The notes below the pieces were generated by a model, which saw only the letters and a program-made list of their open reading frames with translations, did not search any database and had not been told where the DNA came from. A program made the position numbers and the translations under genes. This document shows positions 53,493 through 63,972 of a stretch of 64,000 bases of DNA, one piece after another. Origin of the DNA: Bacteroidota bacterium (lineage in GTDB: Bacteria > Bacteroidota > Bacteroidia > Chitinophagales > Chitinophagaceae); the NCBI GenBank assembly GCA_018267615.1, contig JAFDYD010000004.1, positions 265,409 through 329,408 of the forward strand, written 5' to 3'. Position 1 is the first letter of the stretch. Every line of letters begins with the position of its first letter.

Positions 53493-56400
53493 ATGAGGCT
53501 GTCTTTAATTAAAATATGGAGCAAGCTTGTTCTGATCAGTTTGATCTTCGGAATATATTTTCTATACGCATGTAATAGCGTTTCCAGGAAAAAAATTGAG
53601 CATCCTGCTTTTGAAGCGTTAGACAATTCAACAACGGGTTTGGACTTCAATAATAAATTAACTCCGACGCAGGATTTTAATGTGTTCAAGTACATGTATT
53701 ATTACAACGGCGGAGGCGTGGGTGCCGCTGATTTTAATAATGATGGTAAAATAGATGTTTTTTTTGCAGCCAATCAAACCAATAATAAATTATTTCTTAA
53801 TACAGGTAATCTGAAATTTAAAGACGTAACAGCAGAAGCGAAAATACCAGAAGACGGCGGTTGGTCAACTGGTGTTTCCATCGTGGATATTAATAATGAT
53901 GGACTACTTGATATTTATATATGCAGGGTTGGCAATCATGAAACTTTGCACAGTCACAATCAATTATTGATCTGCCAGGGAATTGATAAAAACGGCGTGC
54001 CGTTCTATGAAGACAAAGCGAAAGAATATGGTTTGGATTTTTCGGGATTCAGTACGCAAGCAGTTTTTTTCGATTACGACATGGATGGAGATTTGGATAT
54101 GTATTTGCTCAACCATTCTATTCATCAAAATGGAACTTTTGGTCCAAGAAATGAAAAACTCCACGCATACAATCCTTTATCGGGCGACCACTTGTTTCGC
54201 AACGATGGCGGAAATAAATTCACTGATGTTACAAAACAAGCGGGGATTAATAGTTCGGTAATTGGATACGGACTTGGAATTGCAGTGTCGGATATTAACC
54301 TTGACGGTTATCCGGATATATATATCAGTAATGATTTCCATGAAAACGATTATCTCTACATCAATCAACACGATGGTACTTTCAAGGAAGATATCAATGA
54401 AATGATAATGCATACCAGCCGCTACTCGATGGGTGTTGATATTGCAGATGCTAACAATGATGGATATCCGGAAATCATGACAGTGGATATGTTGCCAAAT
54501 GATCCATATGTGTTGAAGAGATCACAGGTGGAAAACGCCTATGACATATTCAGCCTGAAGATTAAATATGGATATAACTATCAATACAGCCGGAATAATC
54601 TACAGTTCAATAGGAGAAATGGTATGTTCAGTGAGATAGGATTTTATTCAGGAGTGTATGCTACGGATTGGTCATGGTCACCATTGTGGTTTGATTTCGA
54701 TAACGACGGACTAAAAGATTTATTTATCTCCGACGGTATTCCAAAAAAATTAAATGACATTGATTACATCAATTACATTTCCAACCGGGAAATACTTGAA
54801 ACGGTAAAGCCTGGTAGCAGTGGTCAAAACGAATCAGATTTAGCCGCGAGATCGCTCGAAATAAAAACACCCAATAAATTTTTTAAGAATAACGGCAATT
54901 TTGAGTTTAAAGATTTAAAGGATGAAATTGGAAATGATGTTCCGACGTATTCTAACGGAGCCGTGTATGCGGATTTTGATAATGATGGCGATATCGATGT
55001 GTTGGTAAATAATATAAACGACAACGCATTGTTATATCAAAACAAAACGAATGATGAAAAGCATAAAGATTTTGTAGAAATTAAATTAAAGGGACCAGAG
55101 AAAAATATCAATGCTATCGGTTCAAAAATTATAATATACGCCGATAGCAGCATTCGTCTGTATGAGAAATTCCAGGTCAGGGGATTTTTGTCTAGTATAG
55201 AAACACCAATTCATATCGGCCTGGATAAAACAAAAATTGATTCTGCTTTCTTGATATGGCCGGATAATACTTTTCAAAATATCAAATTGACTGCATCTGA
55301 CCCGTGGGTGACTTTTACCTATCAGAAAAATCTTCCAAAGTTTGACTATAACAAGATAACAGCCCATTGGAAAAGTGTATTGACGCCTATGAAAAATATA
55401 ACGGCTGAAACAAATTTATATTTCAAGCATGAAGAAAACGATTTCCATGAATTCGACAGAGAAACGCTAATACCCAGGATGCTTTCTACCGAAGGCCCTG
55501 CCCTTGCTGTTGCTGATATTAATCATGATGGCCTGGAAGATGTTTTTATCGGTTCATCTTCATGGAAAAAAAGTGCGGTTTTTCTGCAACAAAAATCCGG
55601 CAAATTTATTAAGACAAACCAACCCGATATTGAAGACGATAGTACTTGGGAAAATGTAAGTGCATGTTGGTCGGATGTAAATAATGATGGCAATATAGAT
55701 CTCATCGTAGCTTCCGGCGGAAATGAATTTTATGGACAGGATAAACACCTAACTCCACGCGTTTATCTTAATGATGGAAAGGGAAATTTGAAAAGAAGAG
55801 AACAGGCATTTGATTCCTTGTTCATAAATGCCTCAGTGGTTATACCTTTCGATTTTAACGGAGACGGATTTGTCGATTTGTTTATAGGCGGAAGATCGGT
55901 TCCTTATAATTACGGCCAGGTTCCCCGGTCATACTTACTTCAGAACGACGGGACAGGTAAGTTTACAGACGTCACCGAAAAATATAATCATGAAATTGGT
56001 CATATTGGATTTGTAACAAATGCAATTTGGTTTGATCTTAATAAGGATGGGAAAAAAGATTTATTGATTTCCTTGGAATGGGGCGGCATCATAGCATTTA
56101 TCAATCAAGGAAATGTTTTTACAAAGAAAATATTAACCGATAAAAAAGGATGGTGGAATTTTATATTGCCTGTAGATTTAAACAATGATGGAAATATTGA
56201 TCTGGTTGTTGGAAACCTTGGATTGAATGGTCAATTAAAAGCTTCTGAAAAAGAGCCTGTAAGATTGTACTATTATGATTTCAATGGCAATGGTAAGAAG
56301 GAACAGGTTTTGACATATTATGTTGACAATAATGAATTGCCTTTTGCAAATAAAGAAGAATTAGAAAGGCAAATGCCGGAATTAAAAAAGAAATTTTTGT

Positions 56401-56846
56401 ACGCAGAGGACTATGCAAAAGCTTCGCTTCAAGATATTTTTTCTACGGATAAATTGACTAAGGCAGATACGCTAACAGCAAACTATTTTTCTAATGCAGT
56501 TTTATGGAACAGAGGAGATCTCAATTTTAATATAGAAGCACTACCCTGGCAGGCGCAATTATCAACTTACAGAGACGCAATCGTGGTAAATGCGAACAAC
56601 GATAGTTTGCCAGATATTTTACTATTAGGAAATTATTATGAAAACCGTATTCAGCTTGGCCGAAACGATGCCGATTTTGGAACTATCATATTGAATCACG
56701 GCAACGGAAAATTGAGCGCTGAAAATATTAATGGTTTGCCGATTCGCGGCCAGGTAAGACATGTTGCTAAAATAAATATTTTAGGAAGAGAGGCCTTTCT
56801 CCTCGCAAAGAACAACGATAGCGCAATGGTGATCCGGTTTAAATAA
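53493..56846 (+). CDS. CRTAC1-type VCBS/ASPIC-UnbV lipoprotein, copy 2
   Basis: The 1117-aa protein has a lipobox L-Y-A-C and the same architecture as copy 1: VCBS repeats (D-I-N-N-D-G-L-L-D-I-Y), a central ASPIC/UnbV segment and a second propeller beginning E-T-L-I-P-R-M-L-S-T-E-G-P. It lies 45 nt after copy 1 in the same direction, so both are likely in one transcript. A convergent SRPBCC gene follows. Confidence 0.9.
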   Translation: MRLSLIKIWSKLVLISLIFGIYFLYACNSVSRKKIEHPAFEALDNSTTGLDFNNKLTPTQDFNVFKYMYYYNGGGVGAADFNNDGKIDVFFAANQTNNKLFLNTGNLKFKDVTAEAKIPEDGGWSTGVSIVDINNDGLLDIYICRVGNHETLHSHNQLLICQGIDKNGVPFYEDKAKEYGLDFSGFSTQAVFFDYDMDGDLDMYLLNHSIHQNGTFGPRNEKLHAYNPLSGDHLFRNDGGNKFTDVTKQAGINSSVIGYGLGIAVSDINLDGYPDIYISNDFHENDYLYINQHDGTFKEDINEMIMHTSRYSMGVDIADANNDGYPEIMTVDMLPNDPYVLKRSQVENAYDIFSLKIKYGYNYQYSRNNLQFNRRNGMFSEIGFYSGVYATDWSWSPLWFDFDNDGLKDLFISDGIPKKLNDIDYINYISNREILETVKPGSSGQNESDLAARSLEIKTPNKFFKNNGNFEFKDLKDEIGNDVPTYSNGAVYADFDNDGDIDVLVNNINDNALLYQNKTNDEKHKDFVEIKLKGPEKNINAIGSKIIIYADSSIRLYEKFQVRGFLSSIETPIHIGLDKTKIDSAFLIWPDNTFQNIKLTASDPWVTFTYQKNLPKFDYNKITAHWKSVLTPMKNITAETNLYFKHEENDFHEFDRETLIPRMLSTEGPALAVADINHDGLEDVFIGSSSWKKSAVFLQQKSGKFIKTNQPDIEDDSTWENVSACWSDVNNDGNIDLIVASGGNEFYGQDKHLTPRVYLNDGKGNLKRREQAFDSLFINASVVIPFDFNGDGFVDLFIGGRSVPYNYGQVPRSYLLQNDGTGKFTDVTEKYNHEIGHIGFVTNAIWFDLNKDGKKDLLISLEWGGIIAFINQGNVFTKKILTDKKGWWNFILPVDLNNDGNIDLVVGNLGLNGQLKASEKEPVRLYYYDFNGNGKKEQVLTYYVDNNELPFANKEELERQMPELKKKFLYAEDYAKASLQDIFSTDKLTKADTLTANYFSNAVLWNRGDLNFNIEALPWQAQLSTYRDAIVVNANNDSLPDILLLGNYYENRIQLGRNDADFGTIILNHGNGKLSAENINGLPIRGQVRHVAKINILGREAFLLAKNNDSAMVIRFK

Positions 56847-56866
56847 ATATCGTTGCTAGTAATCAG

Positions 56867-57802
56867 CTAATAAATTGGAAAATAAATTTGGGTGATCCAT
56901 TTGCTGGTATCGGTTTCGACATACCTGTCTGTAACCATCACCTGGAACGGCAACGCTACAATTCCCTTTCCATAATCGCCCACATATAAGTTCATTTCCA
57001 CAAATGCATTTTCAATACTGGCATCACCTCCTTTTATTTCTGATAACAAGAAATTGCCAGGGATCATTCTTTTTGGACTGATCTCTTTGTTTCCTTTTAA
57101 AGTTTTATCTATTGGAAGTGCAACCATTGTCTGAAACTCACCCGATTCTGATTGGGTGATATTTAATAAGGGAAAACCTGTTTGTTTGGCGCCCTCCTGC
57201 GTCATATATTTCTTTAAAACCTCAATGAGATTGTGAATCTCGGTTATTGAAGGCTTCGTTGGAAAAACAGATTTCGTAGATATTAAAAGGGTATCCTTTG
57301 TGGAGGTCTGATGAATTTGAAATCCATACACATTCTCCTTTTTTTCTAAAAACAGTCTCAACCTTTCAAGGATCTCCGTAAAATCATTCTGAATAATCTT
57401 TCCTTGCCTGTAAGAAAAGATTTTTTTTAATGGATTTGATGAAGAATCGATTTTGCAAACCCATTCAACTGCTATTAGACCATTTGGCAGGGAGAAAATA
57501 TTTATCTTGCTTCCAATCTTTTCAACGCTGTCTTGTATTGATATTTGAACACTATTGTATAACCTCTGCTCGATTCGATATTTCTTTTCTTTATAAATAA
57601 AGATGTTGGCATTTTTGTCAAGCTCCGTTGATGGCCACCATTTGTTCCATTTGGTTTCATCCGCTAAAAACCTATAGGCTCCGTTTACCGTACAATTAAT
57701 GACGACAGTTTTTGATACTATAATATTTCTGGGAATAAAAATGTAAACACTTACAAATGCCAAAATAATAACAGCCAATAAACCAATTATCCATTTTTTC
57801 AT
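56867..57802 (-). CDS. SRPBCC domain protein with GyrI-like C-terminal domain
   Basis: From the ATG at 57802 (311 aa) the protein has one N-terminal membrane segment. A START/SRPBCC-like lipid or ligand pocket follows (Y-R-F-L-A-D-E-T-K-W-N-K-W-W-P). The C-terminal region resembles the GyrI/AraC effector-binding fold. It seems to be anchored in the membrane. A frame from 57832 adds ten unconserved residues. It lies on the opposite strand between VCBS copies 2 and 3 and may sense a small hydrophobic ligand. Confidence 0.72.
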   Translation of the reverse strand: MKKWIIGLLAVIILAFVSVYIFIPRNIIVSKTVVINCTVNGAYRFLADETKWNKWWPSTELDKNANIFIYKEKKYRIEQRLYNSVQISIQDSVEKIGSKINIFSLPNGLIAVEWVCKIDSSSNPLKKIFSYRQGKIIQNDFTEILERLRLFLEKKENVYGFQIHQTSTKDTLLISTKSVFPTKPSITEIHNLIEVLKKYMTQEGAKQTGFPLLNITQSESGEFQTMVALPIDKTLKGNKEISPKRMIPGNFLLSEIKGGDASIENAFVEMNLYVGDYGKGIVALPFQVMVTDRYVETDTSKWITQIYFPIY

Positions 57803-57942
57803 GCGGTGCAAACCTACAAATACGAGTTGCAAATTAAAAAATATTCGGTGGCGATATAGCTTAAATTTAACATCATTTTCCCCGATGATAAGTATATTTT
57901 TGTCAGTCGCCCTATGGTAGTAATTTAGCCCATTGATATCAA

Positions 57943-60900
57943 ATGAAGATAACGATCCCTCATTGTATGTTTGCCAGATCTATCTCTCCCATTCTTCTTA
58001 TTTTTTTGCTGTTTGTTTCATGCAAATCAGGGAAACAGGAAACCGAGGGTGATCATTTGTTTCAACTGATGCCTTCTTCCGAAACAGGAATCAACTTTTC
58101 CAATATCGTTTCCGATACAAAAGACTTCAACATTTTTAAATATCGAAATTTTTATAATGGTGGTGGTGTTGCGATCGGCGATGTAAACAATGATGGAAGG
58201 CCCGACATCTTCTTTACTTCTAATCAACAAAAAAATAAACTGTATATAAATAAAGGCAACTGGCAATTTGAAGATGTAACGGATAAGGCTGGACTTATCA
58301 GCCCACATCAATGGCACACGGGCGCCACGATGGTGGACATTAACGGAGATGGATGGTTGGATATTTATTTATGTAATAGCGGACAGGTTGCGGGCGATGA
58401 TCGCGCGAATGAGTTGTACATAAATCAAAAAGATGGCACTTTCAAGGAAGAAGCTGCTAAATATGGCTTGAATGATAAAGGACTTTCCACGCAAGCTGTT
58501 TTTTTTGATTATGATCATGATGGCGACCTGGATTGCTTCATTCTAAATAATGGTCCGCGTTCCGTTGAAAGTTTCGGGTATAATAGTGCCAACGTAAGAA
58601 ATATTAGAGACCCGCAAAATGGAGATCGGTTATACAGAAATGACAACGGCAAATTTACGGATGTAAGTGAACAGGCGGGGATATATGGAAGTGAAATCGG
58701 GTTCGGATTGGGCGTAACCGTTGGTGATGTGAACAATGATGGATGGGATGATATGTATATTTCAAATGATTTTTTCGAACGCGATTATTTATATATTAAC
58801 CAGCGTAACGGAACATTCAAGGAGACCATCAATGATGCAATGGGTCATATTAGTATGGGTTCTATGGGATCTGATATTGCCGATATCAACAATGACGGAG
58901 CGCTCGATATTTTTACAACAGAGATGTTGCCCGAATCGGATTATCGGTTGAAGACCACGATCAAATTCGATGAGTACAATGTATATAACGCAAAACTTCA
59001 AAACGATTATCATCATCAGTTCACAAGCAATTGTCTTCAGTTGAATAATAACGATGGAACCTTTAGCGAAATTTCCCAACTGTCGGGAGTAGACGCTACT
59101 GGCTGGAGCTGGGGGGCTTTGAGTTTTGATTTTGACAATGACGGGTGGAAGGATTTGTTTGTTTGTAATGGTATTTACAAAGATCTCACTGATCAGGATT
59201 TTTTACAATTTTTTGGAAGTGATGAAGCCAGGCAATTGGTGATGAGCGGAGAATTCACATACACTGATTTACTAAAAAGAATTCCTTCCACGCCAATTGC
59301 AAACTACGCGTTTGTTAATCAGAAAAATCTTTTGTTCAAAAATGAATCCAATAATTTAGGTTTTGCAACTCCCACATTTAGTAACGGTGCTGCTTATGCG
59401 GATTTAGATGGAGACGGAGATCTTGATCTTGTTATCAACAACGAGAATATGGATGCGTTCGTTTATAGAAATTTTGCTTCCGAAAAACTCCATCATCATT
59501 TTTTGAAAGTGAAATTAAATGGAGACGGCCTGAATAGGGAAGGTTATGGAACCAAAGTAAAATTATTTGCAGGAGGAAATCAGCAACTGCTCGAACAAAT
59601 GCCCAGCCGCGGATTTCAAAGCAGCGTAGAACCCGTTTTGCATTTTGGTATCGGCGATGTCGCTGTGATCGACAGCATCATTGTGCAATGGCCGAATGAG
59701 AAATTGCAAGTGCTAAGGAATATAAAGTCTGACACAAGTCTTGTACTTTATCAAAAAGATGCTTTAACGGAAGTGCAACCTCCTGCAGAAATAAAATCTT
59801 TATTTGCCAATGAAGCATCAGCGATAATTAAGGGAAATATTAGGCATAAAGAAAATGATTTTGTTGATTTTGATGTTGAAAGACTGATGCCGAAAATGCT
59901 TTCTACTGAGGGGCCGAAAATTGCTGTCGGTGATGTAAACGGTGATGGTCTTGAAGATTTTTATCTTGGAAGTGCTATTAATGATACAGCTAAAATTTTT
60001 ATACAAACCAAAGACGGACACTTTTTTCAAAAAGCGCAATCGGCATTTGAAAAAGATAAGGATTATGAAAATATTGGCGCTGTGTTTATTGATGTCGATA
60101 ATGATAAAGATCTTGACCTGATAGTTGCCTCGGGTGGAAGCCAGGCCAGGGTGGGTTCTACTTCGCTCGCGCCAAGATTATATCTCAATGATGGAAAAGG
60201 AAATTTCACCCGTGCAAGCGAAGGATGGCCCGCGATGTCATTGAATGCGTCGTGCGTAACCTTATGCGATTTCAATGAAGATGGCAAACAAGATATTTTT
60301 ATTGGCGCCAGGAATGTTCCGGGTAATTATGGTGCATTGCCATCGAGCATTTTGTTAGAGAATAATGGTGGTGGAAAATTCACGGATGTTACAAAATCAC
60401 TCGCACCGGATTTTTTAAAATTGGGCATGGTCACAGATGCACAATGGGCAGATATAGATGGCGACGGGAAGAAAGAACTGATTGTTGTTGGAGACTGGAT
60501 GTCTGTTACGATTGCAAAATTTAACGAAGGGAAATTGCAAAAAATAAATACAATTCCGCATTCCTCGGGATGGTGGAATTGCGTGAAGGGAGTTGATATC
60601 GATGGCGACGGCGATATTGATTTGGTTGCAGGGAATTTCGGAATGAATTCAAGAATAAAGGCTGATCCGGAGCATCCTGCTAAATTGTATGTTGATGATT
60701 TTGATAAAAACGGGAAAGCAAAGTGTATTCCTGTTTATTATAAAACTGACGGTAAGGCATATCCGTATTTTTTGAAAGGAGATATGGAGCAGGAAATGCC
60801 TTTACTTAAAAAGAAATTTTTGCATTTCAGTGACTACGCTGGAAAAACAATCGAAGAAGTATTTACACCTGAACAATTGCAACATGCATCCGTATTAACA

Positions 60901-61284
60901 GTAGATGAGGTTCGGTCCATGGTGTATATCAATGATGGCAAAGGCAATTTTACCGCGGAACCATTGCCGATAAAATCACAATTATCACCCATATTTGGAA
61001 TTCTTGCAGCAGATATCAACCAGGATGGCCTTACAGATTTATTTCTTGCAGGAAATTTCTTCGGGCTCGAGCCACAAATGGGACGTTTTGATGCCAGTTA
61101 TGGAACAACGCTTCTTGCGGATCAAAAACACCAGTTTCATGAAATGAGGCCAATCGAAAGTGGGCTGTTTTTAAGAGGAGAAGTAAGAGATATTCAGAAT
61201 ATAAAATCGGCTAATGGTGAACGTTATATCCTTGCTGCGGTGAACAATGATAAATTGAATTTATTTAAAAGAAAGAAAAAGTAA
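57943..61284 (+). CDS. CRTAC1-type VCBS/ASPIC-UnbV lipoprotein, copy 3
   Basis: The 1113-aa protein has a lipobox F-V-S-C and VCBS repeats (D-V-N-N-D-G-R-P-D-I-F). A central ASPIC/UnbV region follows (G-T-K-V-K-L-F...S-R-G-F-Q-S-S-V-E), then a second propeller beginning E-R-L-M-P-K-M-L-S-T-E-G-P. All three copies share this layout and the H-K-E-N-D acid-rich bridge. It stops 3 nt before the end of the convergent HD gene. Confidence 0.9.
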   Translation: MKITIPHCMFARSISPILLIFLLFVSCKSGKQETEGDHLFQLMPSSETGINFSNIVSDTKDFNIFKYRNFYNGGGVAIGDVNNDGRPDIFFTSNQQKNKLYINKGNWQFEDVTDKAGLISPHQWHTGATMVDINGDGWLDIYLCNSGQVAGDDRANELYINQKDGTFKEEAAKYGLNDKGLSTQAVFFDYDHDGDLDCFILNNGPRSVESFGYNSANVRNIRDPQNGDRLYRNDNGKFTDVSEQAGIYGSEIGFGLGVTVGDVNNDGWDDMYISNDFFERDYLYINQRNGTFKETINDAMGHISMGSMGSDIADINNDGALDIFTTEMLPESDYRLKTTIKFDEYNVYNAKLQNDYHHQFTSNCLQLNNNDGTFSEISQLSGVDATGWSWGALSFDFDNDGWKDLFVCNGIYKDLTDQDFLQFFGSDEARQLVMSGEFTYTDLLKRIPSTPIANYAFVNQKNLLFKNESNNLGFATPTFSNGAAYADLDGDGDLDLVINNENMDAFVYRNFASEKLHHHFLKVKLNGDGLNREGYGTKVKLFAGGNQQLLEQMPSRGFQSSVEPVLHFGIGDVAVIDSIIVQWPNEKLQVLRNIKSDTSLVLYQKDALTEVQPPAEIKSLFANEASAIIKGNIRHKENDFVDFDVERLMPKMLSTEGPKIAVGDVNGDGLEDFYLGSAINDTAKIFIQTKDGHFFQKAQSAFEKDKDYENIGAVFIDVDNDKDLDLIVASGGSQARVGSTSLAPRLYLNDGKGNFTRASEGWPAMSLNASCVTLCDFNEDGKQDIFIGARNVPGNYGALPSSILLENNGGGKFTDVTKSLAPDFLKLGMVTDAQWADIDGDGKKELIVVGDWMSVTIAKFNEGKLQKINTIPHSSGWWNCVKGVDIDGDGDIDLVAGNFGMNSRIKADPEHPAKLYVDDFDKNGKAKCIPVYYKTDGKAYPYFLKGDMEQEMPLLKKKFLHFSDYAGKTIEEVFTPEQLQHASVLTVDEVRSMVYINDGKGNFTAEPLPIKSQLSPIFGILAADINQDGLTDLFLAGNFFGLEPQMGRFDASYGTTLLADQKHQFHEMRPIESGLFLRGEVRDIQNIKSANGERYILAAVNNDKLNLFKRKKK

Positions 61285-61287
61285 AAA

Positions 61288-61890
61288 TTACTGTACGTTT
61301 CGCTGGTGTTCAATAATGAATTCGATAATTTCCTCCAGAGATTGATCGATTCTACTGATCGCATCTGTAATATCATCCCTGTTTACCTGTGCAGCAAATG
61401 AAAGTGTCTTCATTTTTTTCATAACACTTTTTACATCCATCCCATCGTACTTCGTGGGCCGTATCAACGCAGCAGCATGAATAAATCCGGAAAGTTCATC
61501 AAAGACATAAATCATTTTGTCCATCTTATTTTGCGGTTCCACGCCAAAGTATTTTGGTCCGTGCGAAGCGATGCAATGAATGACTTCAGGATCGATATGT
61601 AATGATTCAAGATGTTCGATAATAATTCGGCAATGATCATCGGGATGTTTTTCCCAATCCGCATCATGTAACAATCCTGCGAGTTCCCACTTCAGCGCAT
61701 TCTTTTCATCCGCGTTTTCTTTTTCCAATGCCCAGGCTTTCATAACGGCAGCTACCTGTCGCATGTGTAATCTCAACCGGTCGTTGCTTACCCACTCATT
61801 CAATAAAGCGTTTGCTTCTTCTGAAGTCAAAAGTTTATCAGCGTCCTTTGGATCACCAAAAGTATTTCTTTGCAAAAGATGAATAGCCAT
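61288..61890 (-). CDS. HD domain metal-dependent hydrolase
   Basis: From the ATG at 61890 (200 aa) the protein has the HD-type metal site: H in L-R-L-H-M, the pair in L-L-H-D-A-D-W, a later H-C-R-I-I-I-E-H and an Asp in the C-terminal helix. The family hydrolyses phosphates of nucleotides or other small molecules. The substrate is unknown. A frame extended to 61911 begins with TTG and looks less natural. Confidence 0.85.
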   Translation of the reverse strand: MAIHLLQRNTFGDPKDADKLLTSEEANALLNEWVSNDRLRLHMRQVAAVMKAWALEKENADEKNALKWELAGLLHDADWEKHPDDHCRIIIEHLESLHIDPEVIHCIASHGPKYFGVEPQNKMDKMIYVFDELSGFIHAAALIRPTKYDGMDVKSVMKKMKTLSFAAQVNRDDITDAISRIDQSLEEIIEFIIEHQRNVQ

Positions 61891-62051
61891 CCTGATTTTT
61901 TGATCAGGCAATTTATGAGATTTTATGTCAAGGAAGCATAGGTTCGGCGACGCATTTTGTTGGAATGAGCGAATAATGAAAATTTGATGTCAAAATTTTT
62001 ATTGTAAATCAATTCATTATAAAGGTGCTATTTAAAAAAGCATTGCTTTTG

Positions 62052-62174
62052 TTTGGAAATCAATCATCGATTCACCTACCTTTGCCATCCAATTTTTTAA
62101 ATGCTGTTGGGATAGCAATGGCGAATCAAATTCCTGGTCTTTCGGGATTGGGATATCACTTAAAAACAAAAATG
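62052..62174 (+). promoter_or_regulatory. rplM promoter and structured leader
   Basis: TTTG (62052-62055), a 21-nt spacer and TACCTTTG (62077-62084) form a good promoter. The leader of about 85 nt has a hairpin around 62123-62148 (AATTCC pairing GGGATT) just before the L13 start. Ribosomal protein leaders that bind their own product are common, so autogenous control is possible but unproven here. Confidence 0.6.
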
Positions 62175-62618
62175 ATGAGCAAACTACATTTCACCACCAA
62201 GCATGCGAACGAGGCTACCGTTCAACGCAACTGGTATGTTGTGGACGGTACTAATCAAACCGTTGGTCGCATCTGTTCAAAGATTGCCGCTGTATTGCGC
62301 GGTAAAAACAAGGTTTATTATTCACCGCATGTAGATTGTGGTGATTTCGTAATTGTAATTAATGCTGATAAGGTATTGTTTACAGGTAACAAGCTGGAAG
62401 AAAAAGTTTATCTGAATTTCTCTGGTTATCCAGGTGGGCAAAAACAAGAAACTGCAAAGAATCTTCTTAGACGCAGACCTGAAGTAGTTGTTGAAAGAGC
62501 AGTTAAAGGTATGTTGCCAAAAAATCGTCTCGGTCGCAAACTGTTTAAGAAATTATTTGTGTATGCGGGAACAGAGCATCCGCATGGAGCACAGAAACCT
62601 CAAACATTAACTTTTTAA
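62175..62618 (+). CDS. rplM: 50S ribosomal protein L13
   Basis: The 147-aa protein matches L13 over its length (W-Y-V-V-D-G-T-N-Q-T-V-G-R, K-G-M-L-P-K-N-R-L-G-R). I place the start at the ATG at 62175 (M-S-K-L-H-F), the usual Bacteroidota N-terminus. The open frame reaches back to 62025 but runs through the promoter. It is followed by rpsI after 13 nt. Confidence 0.94.
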   Translation: MSKLHFTTKHANEATVQRNWYVVDGTNQTVGRICSKIAAVLRGKNKVYYSPHVDCGDFVIVINADKVLFTGNKLEEKVYLNFSGYPGGQKQETAKNLLRRRPEVVVERAVKGMLPKNRLGRKLFKKLFVYAGTEHPHGAQKPQTLTF

Positions 62619-62631
62619 TTCACTACAATAA

Positions 62632-63021
62632 ATGGAAAAGCAAAAAAACGCAACAGGTCGTCGCAAGGAAGCCGTAACCCGCGTATTCTTATCAAAGGGT
62701 AATGGCAAAATTGTTGTGAATGACAAAGATTATAAAGAATATTTTACGCTCACCTATCTTCAGAATCAGGTTGAGCTGCCATTAAAAACGATCGAGTCTC
62801 TCGACAAATTCGACGTGAAAATAAATGCAGCAGGTGGCGGAATGAAAGGCCAGGCTGAAGCGACTAAACTAGCGATTGCTCGCGCATTACTTGAAATCAA
62901 TCCCGAGTTTCGACCAGTATTGAAAGCTGCTGGTGTATTACGTCGCGATCCAAGAGCGGTTGAGCGTAAGAAACCAGGTAAGAAGAAAGCAAGAAGAAGC
63001 TTCCAGTTCAGCAAACGTTAA
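62632..63021 (+). CDS. rpsI: 30S ribosomal protein S9
   Basis: The 129-aa protein has the S9 opening A-T-G-R-R-K-E-A-V-T-R-V and the invariant C-terminus S-F-Q-F-S-K-R, which reaches the decoding site. It is co-transcribed with rplM, the standard pairing. Confidence 0.96.
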   Translation: MEKQKNATGRRKEAVTRVFLSKGNGKIVVNDKDYKEYFTLTYLQNQVELPLKTIESLDKFDVKINAAGGGMKGQAEATKLAIARALLEINPEFRPVLKAAGVLRRDPRAVERKKPGKKKARRSFQFSKR

Positions 63022-63099
63022 GATCATGTTTCAGCAAATGCTGCAACAATCATTCATATTAATCATGGCTAACGCCTTTAGTTAAAAGATAAAAATAAC

Positions 63100-63972
63100 A
63101 TGGAACAAAATACTTCATTACAGCAACAATTGTTGGAAGCCGGGGTTCACTTTGGCCATCTGCGCAAAAAATGGAATCCAAAAATGCTGCCTTATATTTT
63201 TGCTGAGAAGAAAGGTATTCACATCATCGACCTGAATAAAACTACAGAAGCTCTTCAGGAAGCCGCTGCTGCATTGAAACAAATTGCCAAAACAGGCAAG
63301 AAGGTAATGTTCGTCGGCACAAAAAAACAAGCGAAAGAAATCGTTACCGAGTGTGCAAAAAAAGTAAACATGCCTTTCGTTACAGAACGTTGGTTAGGTG
63401 GAATGCTTACTAATTTCAATACTGTCCGTAAGAGTGTGAAGAAAATGCAGAGCATTGACAAAATGCTGAACGATGGCAGCTTTGATAATATCACGAAGAA
63501 AGAACGTTTGACCCTTGCGCGCGACAAAGATAAAATGGAAAAAGTATTGGGTGGTATTTCACAACTGGGACGTGTGCCTGCCGCGTTGTTTATTATCGAT
63601 ATCGGTCATGAACATATTGCATTAGCAGAAGCAAAACGTCTTGGCATTACTACTTTCGGAATGGTTGATACCAATTGTGATCCGAATAAAGTTGATTTCG
63701 CCATCCCATCAAATGATGACGCTACAAAATCAATTGCAATTATTGCAAATTATATTACGGCTGCTATCGCAGAAGGTCTCGCTGAAAGAATGGCTGCAAA
63801 AGATGAAGAAGTAGAAGAAGTTTCTACTGACGATAATGAAAAGAAAGCTGCACGCTTGCTGGCGGAAGCCGAAGCTGAGGCTGCGCGTGCACGCGGTAAT
63901 AAAGTGAGAGGAGGCAATCAGCCTAAACGCCGCGTTCCTAATTCTCCAAGACGTAGTACAGGAGCACGATAA
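63100..63972 (+). CDS. rpsB: 30S ribosomal protein S2
   Basis: The 290-aa protein has the S2 motifs L-E-A-G-V-H-F-G-H, R-W-L-G-G-M-L-T-N-F and G-M-V-D-T-N-C-D-P. The C-terminal 45 residues form a charged Glu/Ala/Arg-rich extension ending in basic residues, longer than the E. coli protein. It follows rpsI by 78 nt. The elongation factor Ts gene is expected just outside the window. Confidence 0.95.
   Translation: MEQNTSLQQQLLEAGVHFGHLRKKWNPKMLPYIFAEKKGIHIIDLNKTTEALQEAAAALKQIAKTGKKVMFVGTKKQAKEIVTECAKKVNMPFVTERWLGGMLTNFNTVRKSVKKMQSIDKMLNDGSFDNITKKERLTLARDKDKMEKVLGGISQLGRVPAALFIIDIGHEHIALAEAKRLGITTFGMVDTNCDPNKVDFAIPSNDDATKSIAIIANYITAAIAEGLAERMAAKDEEVEEVSTDDNEKKAARLLAEAEAEAARARGNKVRGGNQPKRRVPNSPRRSTGAR

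Noticed and set aside
62025..62174. 50-codon N-terminal extension of L13
   Set aside because: It covers the promoter and leader. L13 proteins of this phylum begin near M-S-K-L.
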